Shown here one piece after another: positions 38,867 through 59,595 of a stretch of 64,000 bases of DNA. The number at the start of each line of letters is the position of its first letter. Position 1 is the stretch's first letter. Source of the stretch: Blastocystis sp. Blastoise. Lineage: Eukaryota; Sar; Bigyra; Opalinata; Blastocystidae. The translations under genes were made by a program, and so were the position numbers. The notes beneath the pieces were generated by a model. The model saw only the letters and a program-made list of their open reading frames with translations. It was not told the origin of the DNA and made no database searches. The stretch lies in NCBI GenBank assembly GCA_039096225.1, contig JBBPEB010000013.1:213501-277500 (forward strand), given 5' to 3'.

Positions 38867-40173
38867 TATTTAAAATGAATTGAAACAAGTATTCTAATAT
38901 AAAAACAGTAGATAAATAATATTTTTGTTACAAAATCATTTTCATTTAACAATATTAAAAACCATGGATCTATTTGTTTTTTTAAGTGAAAAATAAAAAT
39001 AGTCGTGTTCAATAAATCAATAATCATGATTACTTGAAAGCAGAAGGGGTTGGATTAAACATTTCCAGTTGGACTGAGTATATTTCTGTACCTCTTCAAT
39101 ACAGAACCTACCCAACAAAGATTTCGTTATCATGAAAACTAATGAAATTTCACTGAATAGAATACAAAAATTCGTGATTATTCATTTTTGTTATTTATTA
39201 TTATTGTGCAATAGTTTATTGAAGGTTCTATAAAGCGTTGATTATAAGTTTTTTGTTATTTTGTTTTATATAAGTCATCTTTAGCCGATGCTATTATTCC
39301 ATGTTCATTGAATAAAAATAATTGGTGCATTTATTATTAGAACCTTGGATTTTGTAAGATACTCCATGGTATTCATAGTTCATATGTTTTATAATAATTT
39401 TGGTATTCAATAATTATGCAATAATTATTGAAGTATACTAATGAGTATTGTTTTACTGCAAGTATGATGAGTTGTGATAAGAGTCTAATATGGTTCTAAG
39501 ACTCGAATATAGATTTAAATGGTATTATATAAATAAGGCAAATGTAGACATATATAAATGGAAATGTATATATATAACTTGAAAAATTATTAAAAATTTT
39601 TTTTGTATATATATTTTTAAAAAAGAATAAAATCAAAACTATGAATAAATAAATTTAATATATATATATATATATCAGAAAAAAGATCAATATATATATA
39701 AGAAAGAAAACAGGTAAGAAAGTGACAAATCAATTATACTATAAACTTCGTCAAACGGACGAATATTATAAATCAATTAAAAGAAAAGATGAATAACAAT
39801 TCATTAAAAGAAATTATTGATCAAAAAAATCAATAAAAAAAAGACAATTATAAAAATAAATTTAAGAATAGAAGCGCAATGGTATATATAAAAAGGATTT
39901 TTATATCCTTTGAAAAACATATAGTATATATATATTTATATTATTAATATATATATATATAAAAGAAATTATGAATTAGTTTTCATTATTTTTACAATAT
40001 TTAGTAATTATTTATAAAAGAAAATCAATATAAAAAGACAATTAAAAATAAAAAAATAAGAATAGAAGCGCAATGGTATATATAAAAAGGATTTTTATAT
40101 CCTTTGAAAAACGTATACTATATATATATATTTATATTATTAATATATATATATATATAAAAGAAATTATGAA
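38867..40173. other. Upstream region of lipid kinase and 3' flank of Aurora
   Basis: The first part is mixed-complexity sequence. The last part holds the first copy of a tandem duplication at 39828-40008. No gene seen. Confidence 0.5.
39828..40008. repeat. Tandem duplication, copy 1
   Basis: About 180 bases closely matching copy 2 at 40021-40207, including gaagcgcaatggtatatata, the hairpin aaaggatttttatatccttt and a relic of the Aurora 3' end (ttagttttcattatttttac). Confidence 0.9.
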
Positions 40174-41925
<1,752 letters not shown>

Positions 41926-43059
41926 CTGACTATTTGTTTGAACACCAAATAAATAATATTTTTCCTAAGATGGCAAAAATTTGAATTAGAAAATAATACT
42001 GCCATAAAAAACCAAATCTGGTTTTATTTTAAATTCTTTAATTCTTTGAAAATTTAAATTTACCGTGATTCTGCTGTCTTTTTTGACTGTAATAATAAAA
42101 ATAATCATATTTTCTTTCACAAAACTTGACACACAAATATATCTTTTCAAACAAACCTGATGGAAGGGAATATTCCACAATATCCTTTATATTTTTTCTA
42201 TTTAGGAATTTGCTAGTAATGTAATGTTCATCTATTAACCATAAATAATGAAATGGAAAGTACTTAAACTGAAAAAAAACTCTTTGTAACCTCAAACTAT
42301 TATTTTTTCTTATTTCTATTCAAAATTTATACATGCTTAACAATAGTATCAAATAGATTTTGTTTTCAAAGTTGTAACTGAAGTAAAAAATCATGAATCT
42401 CTTTTATGATTCTATATTCTTATAATAATATGGAACCTATTTAAAGATAGACTTCATTTTATATACTCAGATTATTCTGAGGTTTTATAAGGAATATGTA
42501 AATGACCAAAACGATACGCTTTTTATAAATGATTACACTTAAGAGTATAATAGCTGAATTAAAAGTATCAGAATGCATTGAGATGACTTTCTATAGTCAT
42601 GTCAGGCTAATCATTTCAAAACAACTCAATAATTTTCAAAAATAAATTTCAATATTTTTTAAAAGATCATATCAATACGTATTTTATCAAGGATTCAATC
42701 AATCCTATGTTCTCACGTATTTTATACATTCATTCATAAATTGAATATATGAAAAAAAAACAAAATAAAAAATAAAAACATTGTTCAACATTAATAATAG
42801 TAGATATATTGAAAAATAAATAAAATGGAAAAAATGTTTAATAAGATACAATTTAATATGTAACACTAGTACAAGATTAAATGGTTTTCATGAAAAAAAT
42901 AAAAAGATAATATATATATATATATAAAGAAATAAAGAGAACCAAAAAGAATTAAAATTTTGCAGATATATTAATGATATATAAATATATTTAAAATTAC
43001 AATTTATTTGTTACATTATGAATATATATTCAATATATAAATATAGAATAGCAATGAGT
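41926..43059. other. Upstream region of Aurora
   Basis: May contain one or two more 5' exons of Aurora (about 41926-42295). The rest is gene-free AT-rich spacer. Confidence 0.4.
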
Positions 43060-46000
43060 TTAAACTGCAGAAGCATCAGAATTCTTTTGAATAAATAATG
43101 TATGTTCCGCAATAGCAATACCTACTCTATTTACTTTACTCATTATTTGATTCTTATTCTCAATATACATATTAATACCTTCTATTTCTCCTGAACCAAT
43201 ATATTCTCCTTGAATAAGTTCACCCAGTGAGTTCGTATAATAATAACAACCAACAATAAGAGAAGGAGAATATTGAGGTAAATTAATAACACCAGAAGAA
43301 GCTATAGAAACTGTCTTCTTTTCGGATGTTATAACTACTCCTAAGGGTGTAGGAAGAAAATTACCAATGTGAATAGCAAATGTAGGTACCTATATATATA
43401 AATAGGATAATAAATAAATAGGATAATAATAATGAATATAAAAATTGAAATGAAATTGAAATGAAATTAAGTTTAATAAATAATAATAAAAAAACATACT
43501 ATTTGTAATGATTGTTATATATATATATAATATACTTTATTTGAAGTAAGTGAATACATTAAATAAAACCTACTATCGTCTACTCTATATATACTACTCC
43601 AAAATACATTATTCTTCTATATATTAGATAATTATTTATTTTTATAAATAGAATATGAATAGAAAATAATATCACGAAAAGATTATTAATTTTAATATAA
43701 TTATATATATATATAATATACTTCATCTGGATTTGGTGTACTAAGAATATATTGTTCTGTTGAAGGAATAATTGTATTTAAAGGAGATATATGTATATAA
43801 ATAAAACACATACTCTCACCTAATAATGCATTAGAGTAAAATACCTTTATATATATATATATATTCATTAATAAATAATTATATATATATTTAATGAAAT
43901 AATAAAAAATTAAATTATTACAATAAATAGTTTATAATTATTTTATTTAATAAATATATATATATATATAATTAAAGAAAATTCTAATAATTAAATAATA
44001 TATAATAAAACCAATATATATATATATATATATATATACACCAAATGTAGTATTACTCAGCATATAAATAGATAGATGTTTATAAGCATTTTCTTCAGTT
44101 CCTACTCCTCCTTCCCTATATTTATATAATGGATAATTTGAGCTGAAAGAGATAGTATCATATATATAGGAATAGAAGATCATAACAGATAATAGAGAAG
44201 TAGCAGTAGGATTTGAAGACTGTTTATAAGTATTTAAATAAACCATAATTACAGTGTGATCATTCATTCTATAGAATAAATTAAGAATAAAATAGTTATA
44301 TATATATAAGAATTTTTTCAAAGAGTTCTAAGAATACATTATTATAAATATTATTATAAATATTATTATAAATATTATTATAAATATTATTATAAATATT
44401 ATTATAAATATTATTATGAATATTATTATAAATATTATTATAAATATTACTATAAATATTATTATGAATATTATTATAAATATTATTATAAATATTATTA
44501 TGAATATTATTATAAATATTACTATAAATATTATTATGAATATTATTATAAACATAATTATATATATAATTATAAGAATGGTATGACTAAAATCAATAAT
44601 ATCACTATACTTTGTGAATTCAAAAGTACCATATTCTCCCTTATTAATATATTCAATAGGATTACTAAACGATAATTGATTATTCTCATAAGTACCAATA
44701 ACAAAGAATAAAGTGTTATTACTTGTATTTTCATTAGTATAAGTATAATCCATAGAATCACGGTTATTCTTCGAGTCTACAGGTAATACTCCAGGTGTAT
44801 TTACATAAGAAAGAATAAATTTATGACTATTAAAACCTATAGAGAAATATATATATATATAGAACTCTACTAAAAATATCCATGTAACAAATATATTTTA
44901 TATAATGCAAATTATAAACTATAAGTATATATATATACTGGAGATTCCTTTAAAAATAAAATCTTCCGTATATTCTTTTTTTAATAAAATATTAATTTTA
45001 AATTGTTTCTTTCCTTCCATCGGTTCAAGACATCCGATAGCTGCAGTTAAATGATTATTGACTCCTAAATAGGAAATAGCAACACACGTATCATCAAGAG
45101 GAGTAAAATAAGAAACAAAATTAAACTGATCAAAATATTGACCTTCTTCACCTATATATATTATTATTATATATTATTTTATTTGTTTATTATTATATAT
45201 TATATTTTTAATAATTATATATTATATTTTTAATAATTATATATTATATTTTTAATAATTATATATTATATTTTTAATAATTATTATACTAAACTATTTA
45301 AACTAATAAAAAGAAAATATTAATAAAAGAAAAATATATATTTATAAGAAAAAAAACTATTCTAAAATAAGATGTATATACCAAAAATAACTTTAATATT
45401 TTCGTTGTTATCAATATCTACTGTAATAGGTAGAACACAGTTTCCCCCTAGTAGTAATAATACATTTGGTCGAATCGTAATGAGATCGTCCGGATTACGA
45501 CCCGAAGGAAGTGATACCTATATATATATTTATTATTATTTTTATTATTATTATATCATATTATTATTATTATAGAACATTTTAAGATAACACAATTCAT
45601 ATAATAATAATAAAAACCTTTTATTCATAATTTCAATACATTAATAAACAAAAACATTGCAAAGTAAACAAGAATATATATATATACTTCTTTTTCTTTT
45701 CTTATTGTCATATCGTCATTTAAAATAAATACACGAATATATGAATTATATGCAGAAACTAATATATTTGTACCAATATAAGCAACACGTAAATAATTAG
45801 CTTGTACGTGATGATCCATATATACATTTCTATGTAAAGTAAACCCTCCACCTAATTGAAGATTCCCTTGTTTATTCATAGAAACAACAGTACCTATAGG
45901 ATATACATGATCTTCTTCACTAAATGTATAATTCATTACAAACGGAGTTACCCATGGAGGCATAATCTATATATATTGTAATATATACACATAACTCATT

Positions 46001-46421
46001 TATTATTCATATAGAAATAATATTAATATATAATAAATAGAAAACAATATATATATATAATAAGTATTAAAACAATATATAAATAATATAAATAAAAACT
46101 ATATAAAAAACAAGATATATACAAATATATATAATAAATATTAAAACAATACATATATAAATAAAAATAAAAAACTATATAAAAAAACAAATAGTTCAAT
46201 AAATTTTTAACTATAAATACCTTTGGCTTTTTAACTTCTTGAACTGTTAGTGTCATAGACATAGAGACAACAGCTATAATGAAAGCCATTGCTGAAGAAA
46301 TAACACCGAATTGATAGGAAATCTTTTTCCATAAAGTAGTTTTTCGAACTTTAACTCCATTTTCATCTTCATCAATATATTTTTCTGATGATTGTTTATG
46401 AATTAATACTTTCTCACTCAT
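43060..46421 (-). CDS. Single-pass type II membrane protein, family not recognised
   Basis: Ten or so exons from ATG 46419-46421 to stop 43060-43062, roughly 650 residues. It has a charged cytoplasmic head (about 30 residues), one TM segment (FGVISSAMAFIIAVVSMSMT, about residues 38-57) and a long, beta-rich, presumably lumenal or extracellular part. That part contains repeated short strands (GNLQLGGGFTLHR, LRVAYIGTNILVSAYN, PNVLLLGGNCVLPI, KFILSYVNTPGV, TVIMVYLNTYK, AIHIGNFLPTPLGVVIT), suggestive of a beta-propeller. Potential N-glycosylation sites include NYT and NNT. The N-terminal exons splice in exact phase. The intron at 44341-44560 is a 15-base tandem repeat with a GTTTAT donor. I do not recognise the family; a surface or endomembrane sensor is possible. 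Confidence 0.6.
44336..44560. repeat. 15-base tandem repeat in an intron
   Basis: About 15 copies of aatattattataaat with few variants. The minus-strand reading frame stays open through it, which could mislead gene finders. Confidence 0.92.
45180..45290. repeat. ~21-base tandem repeat in an intron
   Basis: About four to five copies of a unit around ttatatattatatttttaat. Confidence 0.85.
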
Positions 46422-47755
46422 CTTATATGGTTAATCGGTTATTAAGAACTTGTTTTCTACTTAGAAGACTACGATTTATAAACTCAATGAGTTACTGATA
46501 TGAAATACTTGATAACTGAGCAGCTTGAATACTATCTCCTGGAAGAATTCAAGTGTATCTAATGTGTTCATTTTTTTGTTACATCTTTTTCATTTCTATT
46601 CCAAGTCTCTCAGAAAAACCATGAAAATCTCTTCTTTCTTACAGGGAACCTTTTCCACTTTTTATTTTTTTCTAGATTTTTATAGCGCCATTTCTATCTA
46701 ATTATTTTCAAATAAAATACTCCATTGCTATTCATTAGTGGAACAGTCACGTATTCAAAACAATGAAGAATTTCTGTAAATCTATATTTAATGATCATTT
46801 TCTCTTTTTTTTTCTTTTCTTTTCCGTCAATTCTGCTCTGTTCTATATTAAAACATATTCTCCATAGGATGCCATACTATTTCACATATAAATAAGCATC
46901 TTAATATATTTCAAAGTCTCTATATTATTGTAAATGCATCGATAGTCAGTCATATAGTTTTCTGTCTACCTTTAGAATCTCAGCATCTATTCAAATGTGA
47001 TGTTTATAAGAAATAATGTAATTATTCGTTTTTTCTGTAACCTTAAATAGTATAACACGCATTACAATATATATGAGCGTTCATAAGAGTTGTTCTCTAC
47101 TACATAATTACTTTTATTCATTCAAATACTACAACTTTTTTTCTTTCCACTTTTCATTCTCGTATATAAAGTATTTCAATATAATATAATTCATTCATAA
47201 CTCTATTTGTTTATATAACAGAAGAATCATTTTTATATTTAGCTCAGCTTCCAGGATTCATATCAATAAAAAAACTTCAATAACTAGGTATTTTATTTGA
47301 ATGACGTGTCTTCACATGTATCTCATAATACTCTGTCAATTCTACTAAATAAGAATACTCTATACTGTTCTTTGAGTAAAAAAATTGACCACAACAAATA
47401 GAAGTGATGTCACTGTTTATACAGTTTCTAAGGTGCTCATGTTAAAGAATAAGATAGAATTCGGAAAGAAAACTTCATTATTATTGATTATTTCTGAAAA
47501 GTCGGCAGATCATTTTGATTTCTCGTCCTACCGTGGGATCAAATAAGCCAATAGAATCGCTTCAAATGACGTAGGATAGGTTTAAAAACGACGTCTTTAT
47601 GAATTTAAACAAACGTTTAATTATAGATCGAAATACGAACAAATAGAATCATCAGAAGAAGAAATATAAAAAGGAGTTCTTTTCCATTTTTATTTTTACT
47701 TGAATAGTAATAAAATTCATAGATTTTTATAGTTTTTGAATAAATTATTTATAAA
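46422..47755. other. Divergent promoter region
   Basis: Control region for the type II membrane protein (-) and the PAQR gene (+). It has higher complexity, no microsatellite and no recognised motif or gene. Confidence 0.5.
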
Positions 47756-48852
47756 ATGTCTTCAGGTTATGAAAGTGAAGGCCGTATTGATGCTTCTAAA
47801 GATGAGTTAGAAGGTGAATTTTCTTATCTTCGAGATAATGATTATATCCAAACTGGTTATAGAATGGCTTTAACATTGAAAGAAACATTCTTAAGTATTT
47901 TCCAACTACATAATGAAACTGTAAATATATGGTCACATTTTATTGGTGTAGCTATCTTTTTGTTCTTAATTTTTTATTCATTAACTCCAAAGTATCTAAC
48001 TGCAGGTAATAAAGAATTAAATAAAGCTCCTTTATTAGTATATCATGGACAACATACTCCAGTTATGTTTGTTTATTATCTTGCTGAAGGTAAGAGCGAC
48101 ATATGTGTTATTCCTTCATCTGATGAAGCATCATTATATAAACAATATGGTGATGTCATTGAAAACATGCCAGAATCTTTATTAGATTCTAAAGATAGTG
48201 AGAACATTTTAGCTAACGTCAGACCTTATTTCAATAGTTGGATAACTGGTTCTTATTCTGTTGAAACAGAACGAGAATTTGCAAAGGATAGTCCTAATAT
48301 TATTAATTCTTTCTTAAATAAAATTACTGAGCAAGAGAAGGCATTAGAGAAACGTTCTTCAGACAATACTACAGAAATTGAAATCAATAATGATAAGAAT
48401 CTTATTGATTCTATTACAGAATTAATTGCTTATTTTAATTCTTATACCACTGCTATTAGTCGCAAAGTATCTCGATGGCCTATTGTTGTATTTTTATGTT
48501 CTGCTATTTATTGTTGTGCTTCCAGTGCTATTTATCATGGTTTTTATGTAGTTGATGAGCATGCTTCAAATGTTCTTCAACGAATGGATTATTTAGGTAT
48601 TTCTGTACTTATTAGTGGATCTTATGTACCTATTATTTATTATGCATTCTATTGTGAACCATTCTATATGAAATTATATCTTGGAATTGTATTCTTCTTA
48701 AATCTTGCCAATGTTCTTGTTATGATTACACCCAAATTTAGGTATATATATATATATATTTTATTATTTATATTTTTATTATTATTATTATTATTATTTA
48801 TATTTTTAATATTATTTATATTTTTAATATTATTTATATTATTATTATTATA

Positions 48853-48910
<58 letters not shown>

Positions 48911-49395
48911 TATATATTATATAGAAGTCCTGAGTATCGTCCTGTTCGTTCTGCTTGTTTTGTTGTTGTTGCTTCTTTCGCATGGATACCTCTAGGTCAT
49001 TTATATTTTATTGGTGATTATAATAATCCTATTTTTACTATTGCATTTAAATATATTATGATGATGGCATTTACCTATGTTCTTGGAGCATTCTTATATG
49101 CTAAACGTATTCCTGAACGATGGTTCCCCGGTAAATTCGATTACTTTGTATATTATTATATTTATTTACTATTATATTTATTATTTTATTATATTTATTC
49201 TATTTATTATTAATTATATTAAATATTAATTCAATATTAAATCAAAATAATCAATAGGATTACCCTATAATAATTATATATATATAGTTTGCTAGTCATA
49301 ATTTATTCCATATATGTATTGTATTTGCTGCTTTTTTCCATTATTTAGGTTCTTGGGAGACATATCAGAATAGATTCAATACTCCATGTATATAA
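47756..49395 (+). CDS. Adiponectin-receptor/IZH (PAQR) membrane protein
   Basis: Three exons (47756-48741, 48925-49147, 49288-49395), 438 residues. The PAQR family comprises seven-TM zinc-containing membrane proteins linked to ceramide/lipid and metal homeostasis. Visible signatures: LHNETVNIWSHFIG before TM1, SAIYHGFYVVDEHASNVLQR with the first zinc-binding His, GISVLISGSYVPIIYYAFYC, and the C-terminal pair of His in SHNLFHICIVFAAFFHYLGS. The segment between TM1 and TM2 holds about 140 extra hydrophilic residues (KAPLLVYHGQHTP to TTAISRKVSRWP), as in fungal IZH3-like members. Start chosen at the first ATG of an uninterrupted frame; stop 49393-49395. The second intron starts GTATATTATT. Confidence in the family is high. 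Confidence 0.92.
48775..48905. repeat. (TTA)n in PAQR intron
   Basis: Mixed ttatatttt and pure tta arrays fill the first intron. The frame through it is open but not coding. Confidence 0.85.
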
Positions 49396-50221
49396 ACTAT
49401 TCATATACTCAAATCTAATATATATATATAATCATCTTTATATGATTATTATTTAATTTTTTTCTGTTCAATACACTCTTTTCATTTGTGTTTATTATTG
49501 TATTTCTATGTATATATTCTTATTTATATTCTATCTGTTCTCTACTTAAATGCTGCAAATTGTAACTCTATACTTTAGTTTACAAAAATATTTAATAAAA
49601 CAAAACTATACAACAAAAAAATAGAATTCTTATTCTTATAATATATATTTATAAATGTATATAAAAAAAATGCTTAAAATTTTAAATAAAAAAGAAATAA
49701 CAAAAGATCTGAAAGGACAAATCGTTTTAAAAAATTCTCAGCTCGAATAATTCAATAATATAGTATAGTTTATTAAAGAAAAAATGTAATATATGTAAAA
49801 AAAATAATATATATTTTAAAAAGTTGAATGTAGATATATATACCAAGAAATGAATAAAAAGAATAAAAAAAATAATATATAAGAGAAGAATGAATTCTAG
49901 AAATATATTATTATATATAAATATAAACCTAACACAAATAGAATAGAATAACTTTCTTAGAATGATTAGTTGTTCTTATAAAGTATTGAAAACTATTATA
50001 GAAGAATTGTTAATGAGAAAATATACTAAGGTAATTAAATATTTATATAGATATACTACATATAGTATAAAATAAATAATATAAAATATTTATATATTAA
50101 AAATTATATTTCATAATAAAAATAATGAATACATATATGAAAAAGAAAATAAATATATATTTAAAAAATAAAAATTAAAAATAGAATTCTTATTAAAAAT
50201 TATGGTATATAGAATTATTTG

Positions 50222-50255
<34 letters not shown>

Positions 50256-50589
50256 TATTATAAATCAATACTATATCTTAACGACATTGTACTGACTATA
50301 AAAGATCCAAAAGTATAAAGATTATATATATATATATATAAATTCAAATAGAAATATTATTAAAAAAGCAGGTTTTATGAGATTATAGGATAAATAATAG
50401 TTTTATATATATAATGATATTAATTAATGAATTATATAAAGTATGATATAAAATAATAAATAGACAGAAATTGAGATGGAAGTAAAAAAAAATATTTAAA
50501 TGAAATGAGATGTCTATATTTATGAGTATATCATAATTATTATATAAAATCGAACTTATATATAAAGCCTTACTTGATATAGTATGTAT

Positions 50590-50780
50590 AAATAGAAATA
50601 GAAATATATATAAAATATAATTATAAATATATATAAAATATAATTATAAATATATATAAAATATAATTATAAATATATATATATATAATAACTATAAATA
50701 TATATAAAATATAATTATAAATATATATATATATATATAATAACTATAAATATATATAAAATAATTATTATATATATATA
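50590..50780. repeat. Tandem repeat of aaatatatataaaatataatt units
   Basis: Three to four units of aaatatatataaaatataatt are followed by longer variants with an ataactat insertion. Confidence 0.85.
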
Positions 50781-51260
50781 TAAATAAATATTAAAATATT
50801 AAAAAGCGAATCAGGAAACTTTATATAAAAAAAAAAGAAAGGAAAACAACAAATTTATTCACATATATGAATATATATATTTATAGAATTCCATTTATAT
50901 ATAAGTTATAGAAATATATAAATACAAATACTATATATATATATATACAGAAAACATAAAAAAAAACAAAGACCAAAAAAAAACGTTATACATAGAATAG
51001 GATATATATAGTATACATAATATATAATATAATATGTATAATATATCTTATAATATATATAAAGAATAATGTAAAAGAACTTAAATTATTAAAAATAATA
51101 AAAAAATTCAATTAACGCATATGAAGTCGACAAATAAATAGAAGAAAGCAATATAAGTTCGCAGGAAAAAAAAGAAAAAGAAAAGAAAATATAAACTATA
51201 TGAAAAATGTAATATAACTAATATATTACAAAAAAAAGCAAAAAAAAATATATTGAAAAG

Positions 51261-51262
<2 letters not shown>

Positions 51263-51351
<89 letters not shown>
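51263..51351. repeat. (TA)n in spacer
   Basis: A pure dinucleotide tract of about 44 units. Confidence 0.95.
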
Positions 51352-51353
<2 letters not shown>

Positions 51354-51606
51354 GGATAATGACATTTAAGATTCGATGCCTAGAAATAAAATATTTATAA
51401 AAAAAATTGTATAAAAAAAATTGATAGATATGTTTTTATATTTAAAAAAAAAATAAAGATATGTCTATAAAAAAGAAATATATGAATATAGTTAGATATA
51501 ATTATAAATTATCAGCAAACAAAGTGAGTTTAAGAAGATTTAATTCAAAAGAATATATATATATTTATATTTATTATATAAAGAGATAGAAATAGAAAGA
51601 AAATAA

Positions 51607-56287
<4,681 letters not shown>

Positions 56288-56432
56288 TGCCACTTAATTA
56301 TAGACTTTATAACACAAAAAAACAAATGATCTCTTGAAAATAAATAAAAAGAAATGAAAGAATTTATATGTCAAGATTATCTAAAGCAGCAACCCAAGCT
56401 GTTTGTTGAGAGGAAATGACTGATATCTGCCG

Positions 56433-56446
56433 ATTCACGGTAAATT
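56433..56446 (+). promoter_or_regulatory. Candidate promoter element attcacggtaaatt
   Basis: About 146 bp upstream of the DYRK ATG; one base differs from cacgggaatt in its core. Weak evidence. Confidence 0.2.
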
Positions 56447-57821
56447 TCAAATAAGCACGAAGAAACTTCAAATTTCTAGGATTCTCGTCTAGGGTGTTTT
56501 TCAGATTTACTTTTGAGAAACTCAAGCAAATAAGTTCTTGTTTATTACTCTAAAGAGTCAGACAGTCAACGGTAACCCTACGAAATGATTATTGTGAATA
56601 AATGAAATCATTTTGAAATATTTATGTCTTAACTATATAATAATTGTGATTCATGGCAGTCTTAAAACTCCTATACACTCCTACAGAGCAGTCAATAAAC
56701 TTATTCTCAACAATATCAAGAATTATCTCTTCACAAAAAACAAATAAAAAGCTAAGAAACCTCTTTTATTGTTTCTTTGTTTTATCTCTTGAAAACCCCT
56801 GGTTATTCATGTTTTTAACAGAGAAACTTCTCGTTTATTACTACCAATCAATCCATCTACTAAAACTTATTATCCAGTCATTCACTTATTTTCTTAATAT
56901 AACGAATAAAAGGTGTTAAAAGTTGTCTTTACTATTCTATTGAGTAATTCTCGGAGATCAACGAATCAAAACATAGAATTACTGATGACAAACTTATCAA
57001 CAAATTCATTTTCTGTTTTCTTTTAAACTTTTCTTGTCGGAGCATTCTCCTCTCTTTTTTTCTTTCTTATTCAAATATTTTTTATATCCTCGCGTTATTT
57101 GGCATTCGAATCATAAGGATACTGTTCTATATATCGTTAACTATATTTTAGTTAAATTTTTAAAAACTTTTTTTATAATCATGTTGATAAAAATTGTATT
57201 TGCATGCGTATTTCAATTGCTGTATTTTTTTTTGGAATACATTATTGCTATAAACAGAAATAATTTGACAATGAAAACAAGGATAACTAGAAACATGACA
57301 CTAGTCGATAGGTGTTTCCTGTGTTTAGGAAATTCACAAATCGGTAATTCATTTCATTAGTCTCATTTTTTAACTATCTAAAAAAAAATAAAATTGATTA
57401 TAATTTTTTATTTGTTTTATCTAAGAAATATATATACACACATAATACGAGATGATCAAAGCAACCAACATTTTTTCAAATTTTTTTTTAATATTATTTA
57501 CAAAAACTCAAAAAAAAAATGATTTTCTTTTTACAAATTTTATAGCATATAACCGTTATATGAAGAAAAATGATGTTGAACTTTTACAAAAATATTTTTA
57601 GAATACCCACATGTTTAGAGTATTATTCAAACAAAAACATTTTCAACAATTGTAAACAGAAATTTCAATTCACTTTCTAATTATATATATGCATATATAA
57701 CTATGTACTACTTAAAAATAGCTTATATACTCACTAATAGGTCTTATGAATTAGTTATGAAAAAGAAATATATGTTTTTAGTTTAAAAAAGAAAAAATGA
57801 AAAAGTGTGTCATCGAAACAC

Positions 57822-57830
57822 AAGAATAAT
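57822..57830 (+). repeat. Target-site duplication of element 1, left copy
   Basis: aagaataat; its right partner starts at 60495 but is split by element 2 after eight bases. Confidence 0.85.
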
Positions 57831-58072
57831 GAGAACTTGTTTAGAGTCGGGAGTTTACAAAAAAATTTGAATTTGGTCGGGAGACTCCCGACTTCATTTC
57901 ATTGGTTAATATTTTATTAGCCAATAAAATCAATTTATTTATTTATTTCATTTACTTTTCTATAGAATTCTTTTTTGTTATTTATATTTACTATTATTTA
58001 TTATTAACAAGTGTCTAAACAATGAAAATTAGACTGACAATACACTTAGACATACAGGTATTTTATATTTCT
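57831..58072 (+). repeat. Element 1 left terminal inverted repeat
   Basis: 242 bases identical to the reverse complement of 60253-60494. Confidence 0.95.
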
Positions 58073-58803
58073 ATCAAATATAGCATAAGTGTTTAGCATT
58101 CTCTGGTTGAATGGAAGATGTCAGTTGTTTGTTTGTTGTCCCGTTGTATTCAGTACTTAAATCTAGCTATAAAGGTTATATTAAATCTAGTCAAATGTAA
58201 AACAAGTTGTAAGTGTATTCACATTCTTTTTTAATAATAGTCGTATATGATTCTGATTATTATTATTATTTTATTTAGTCAAACTACTTAAATTATGTTC
58301 AAATATTTCAAACCCAATCAGAATAGTAATTATATATTTTTAAATCTAATTCTATATAGTCTTTTTTAATTTTATTGGTTCTAGATTGGATTGAGATTTA
58401 AACGTTGTTTTAATTTTTTAGCTGTATATATATATATATTTTTTTTTATGTCACATTACATCTTTCATTTGTCTACTTTCATATTTTTTTTATTAAACTA
58501 ATAAAATTATTTTTTTCTATTTATCTAAATTATTATATATCATCTGTTTCAATACTGTTGTTTCTCATAAAAATATTCTATTTATTATTCTGTTATTACA
58601 CTTATATTAAAGTTAACATTAATTTATCTTATAATATATTTATTTATCAATCTTTATGCATATATATATATGAATATAAATATATATACTTCAATATTTT
58701 TTACTGTGTTATTTATTATATTATTTTTTATATATAGAACGTTTCTTATAGAAAGAACAGTGTTTTTATACTTTGTAAATTTATGGATTCTTTATTTCAT
58801 TAT

Positions 58804-59036
<233 letters not shown>

Positions 59037-59413
59037 TTATATAGGTTCAAATTATTTATATATATAATATTGAATTATGTATATATTACATATCTAATAA
59101 TTTATATGCAACAAATGTTAATCTTTCTGTTTCTAATGTTTTCATTTTGTCACAGATTTTGTTCATTATTTATATTATTTACAAAATATTTAACAATATT
59201 TTATATTTATTAATTATATATATATTTATTTAATATTTATTAGTATTATTTAGTATTATATGCTATTTATAATACTATGTGATTCTCTTTATTCATTTTA
59301 CATTATATATAGACATAGTCGTTATTATAACCTTGAATAATAAGTTATATGATAATAAGTTATAAACCAATCTATTCATATATTTAATTTACTGTATTAG
59401 CTTTTTTATTCTT

Positions 59414-59595
<182 letters not shown>

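Larger units (their letters stand above)
49396..51606. other. Convergent spacer
   Basis: 2.2 kb between the PAQR gene (+) and the DYRK gene (-). It holds a ~44-bp tandem repeat at 50590-50780 and a (TA)n tract. No gene seen. Confidence 0.55.
56288..57830. other. Spacer upstream of DYRK gene
   Basis: Relatively complex AT-rich sequence. Two chance-looking open frames (56653-56919, 57034-57360) lack splice or family support. attcacggtaaatt at 56433-56446 resembles the candidate promoter element. Confidence 0.5.

Noticed and set aside
42038-42295. 85-residue open frame as an upstream Aurora exon
   Set aside because: Composition is driven by AT content and the splice path is ambiguous. It is kept only as a possibility in the Aurora entry.
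56653-57360. Two plus-strand open frames of 88 and 108 residues
   Set aside because: They have Phe/Leu/Ile-biased composition, no splice signals, no recognisable motif, and lie in a promoter-side spacer.
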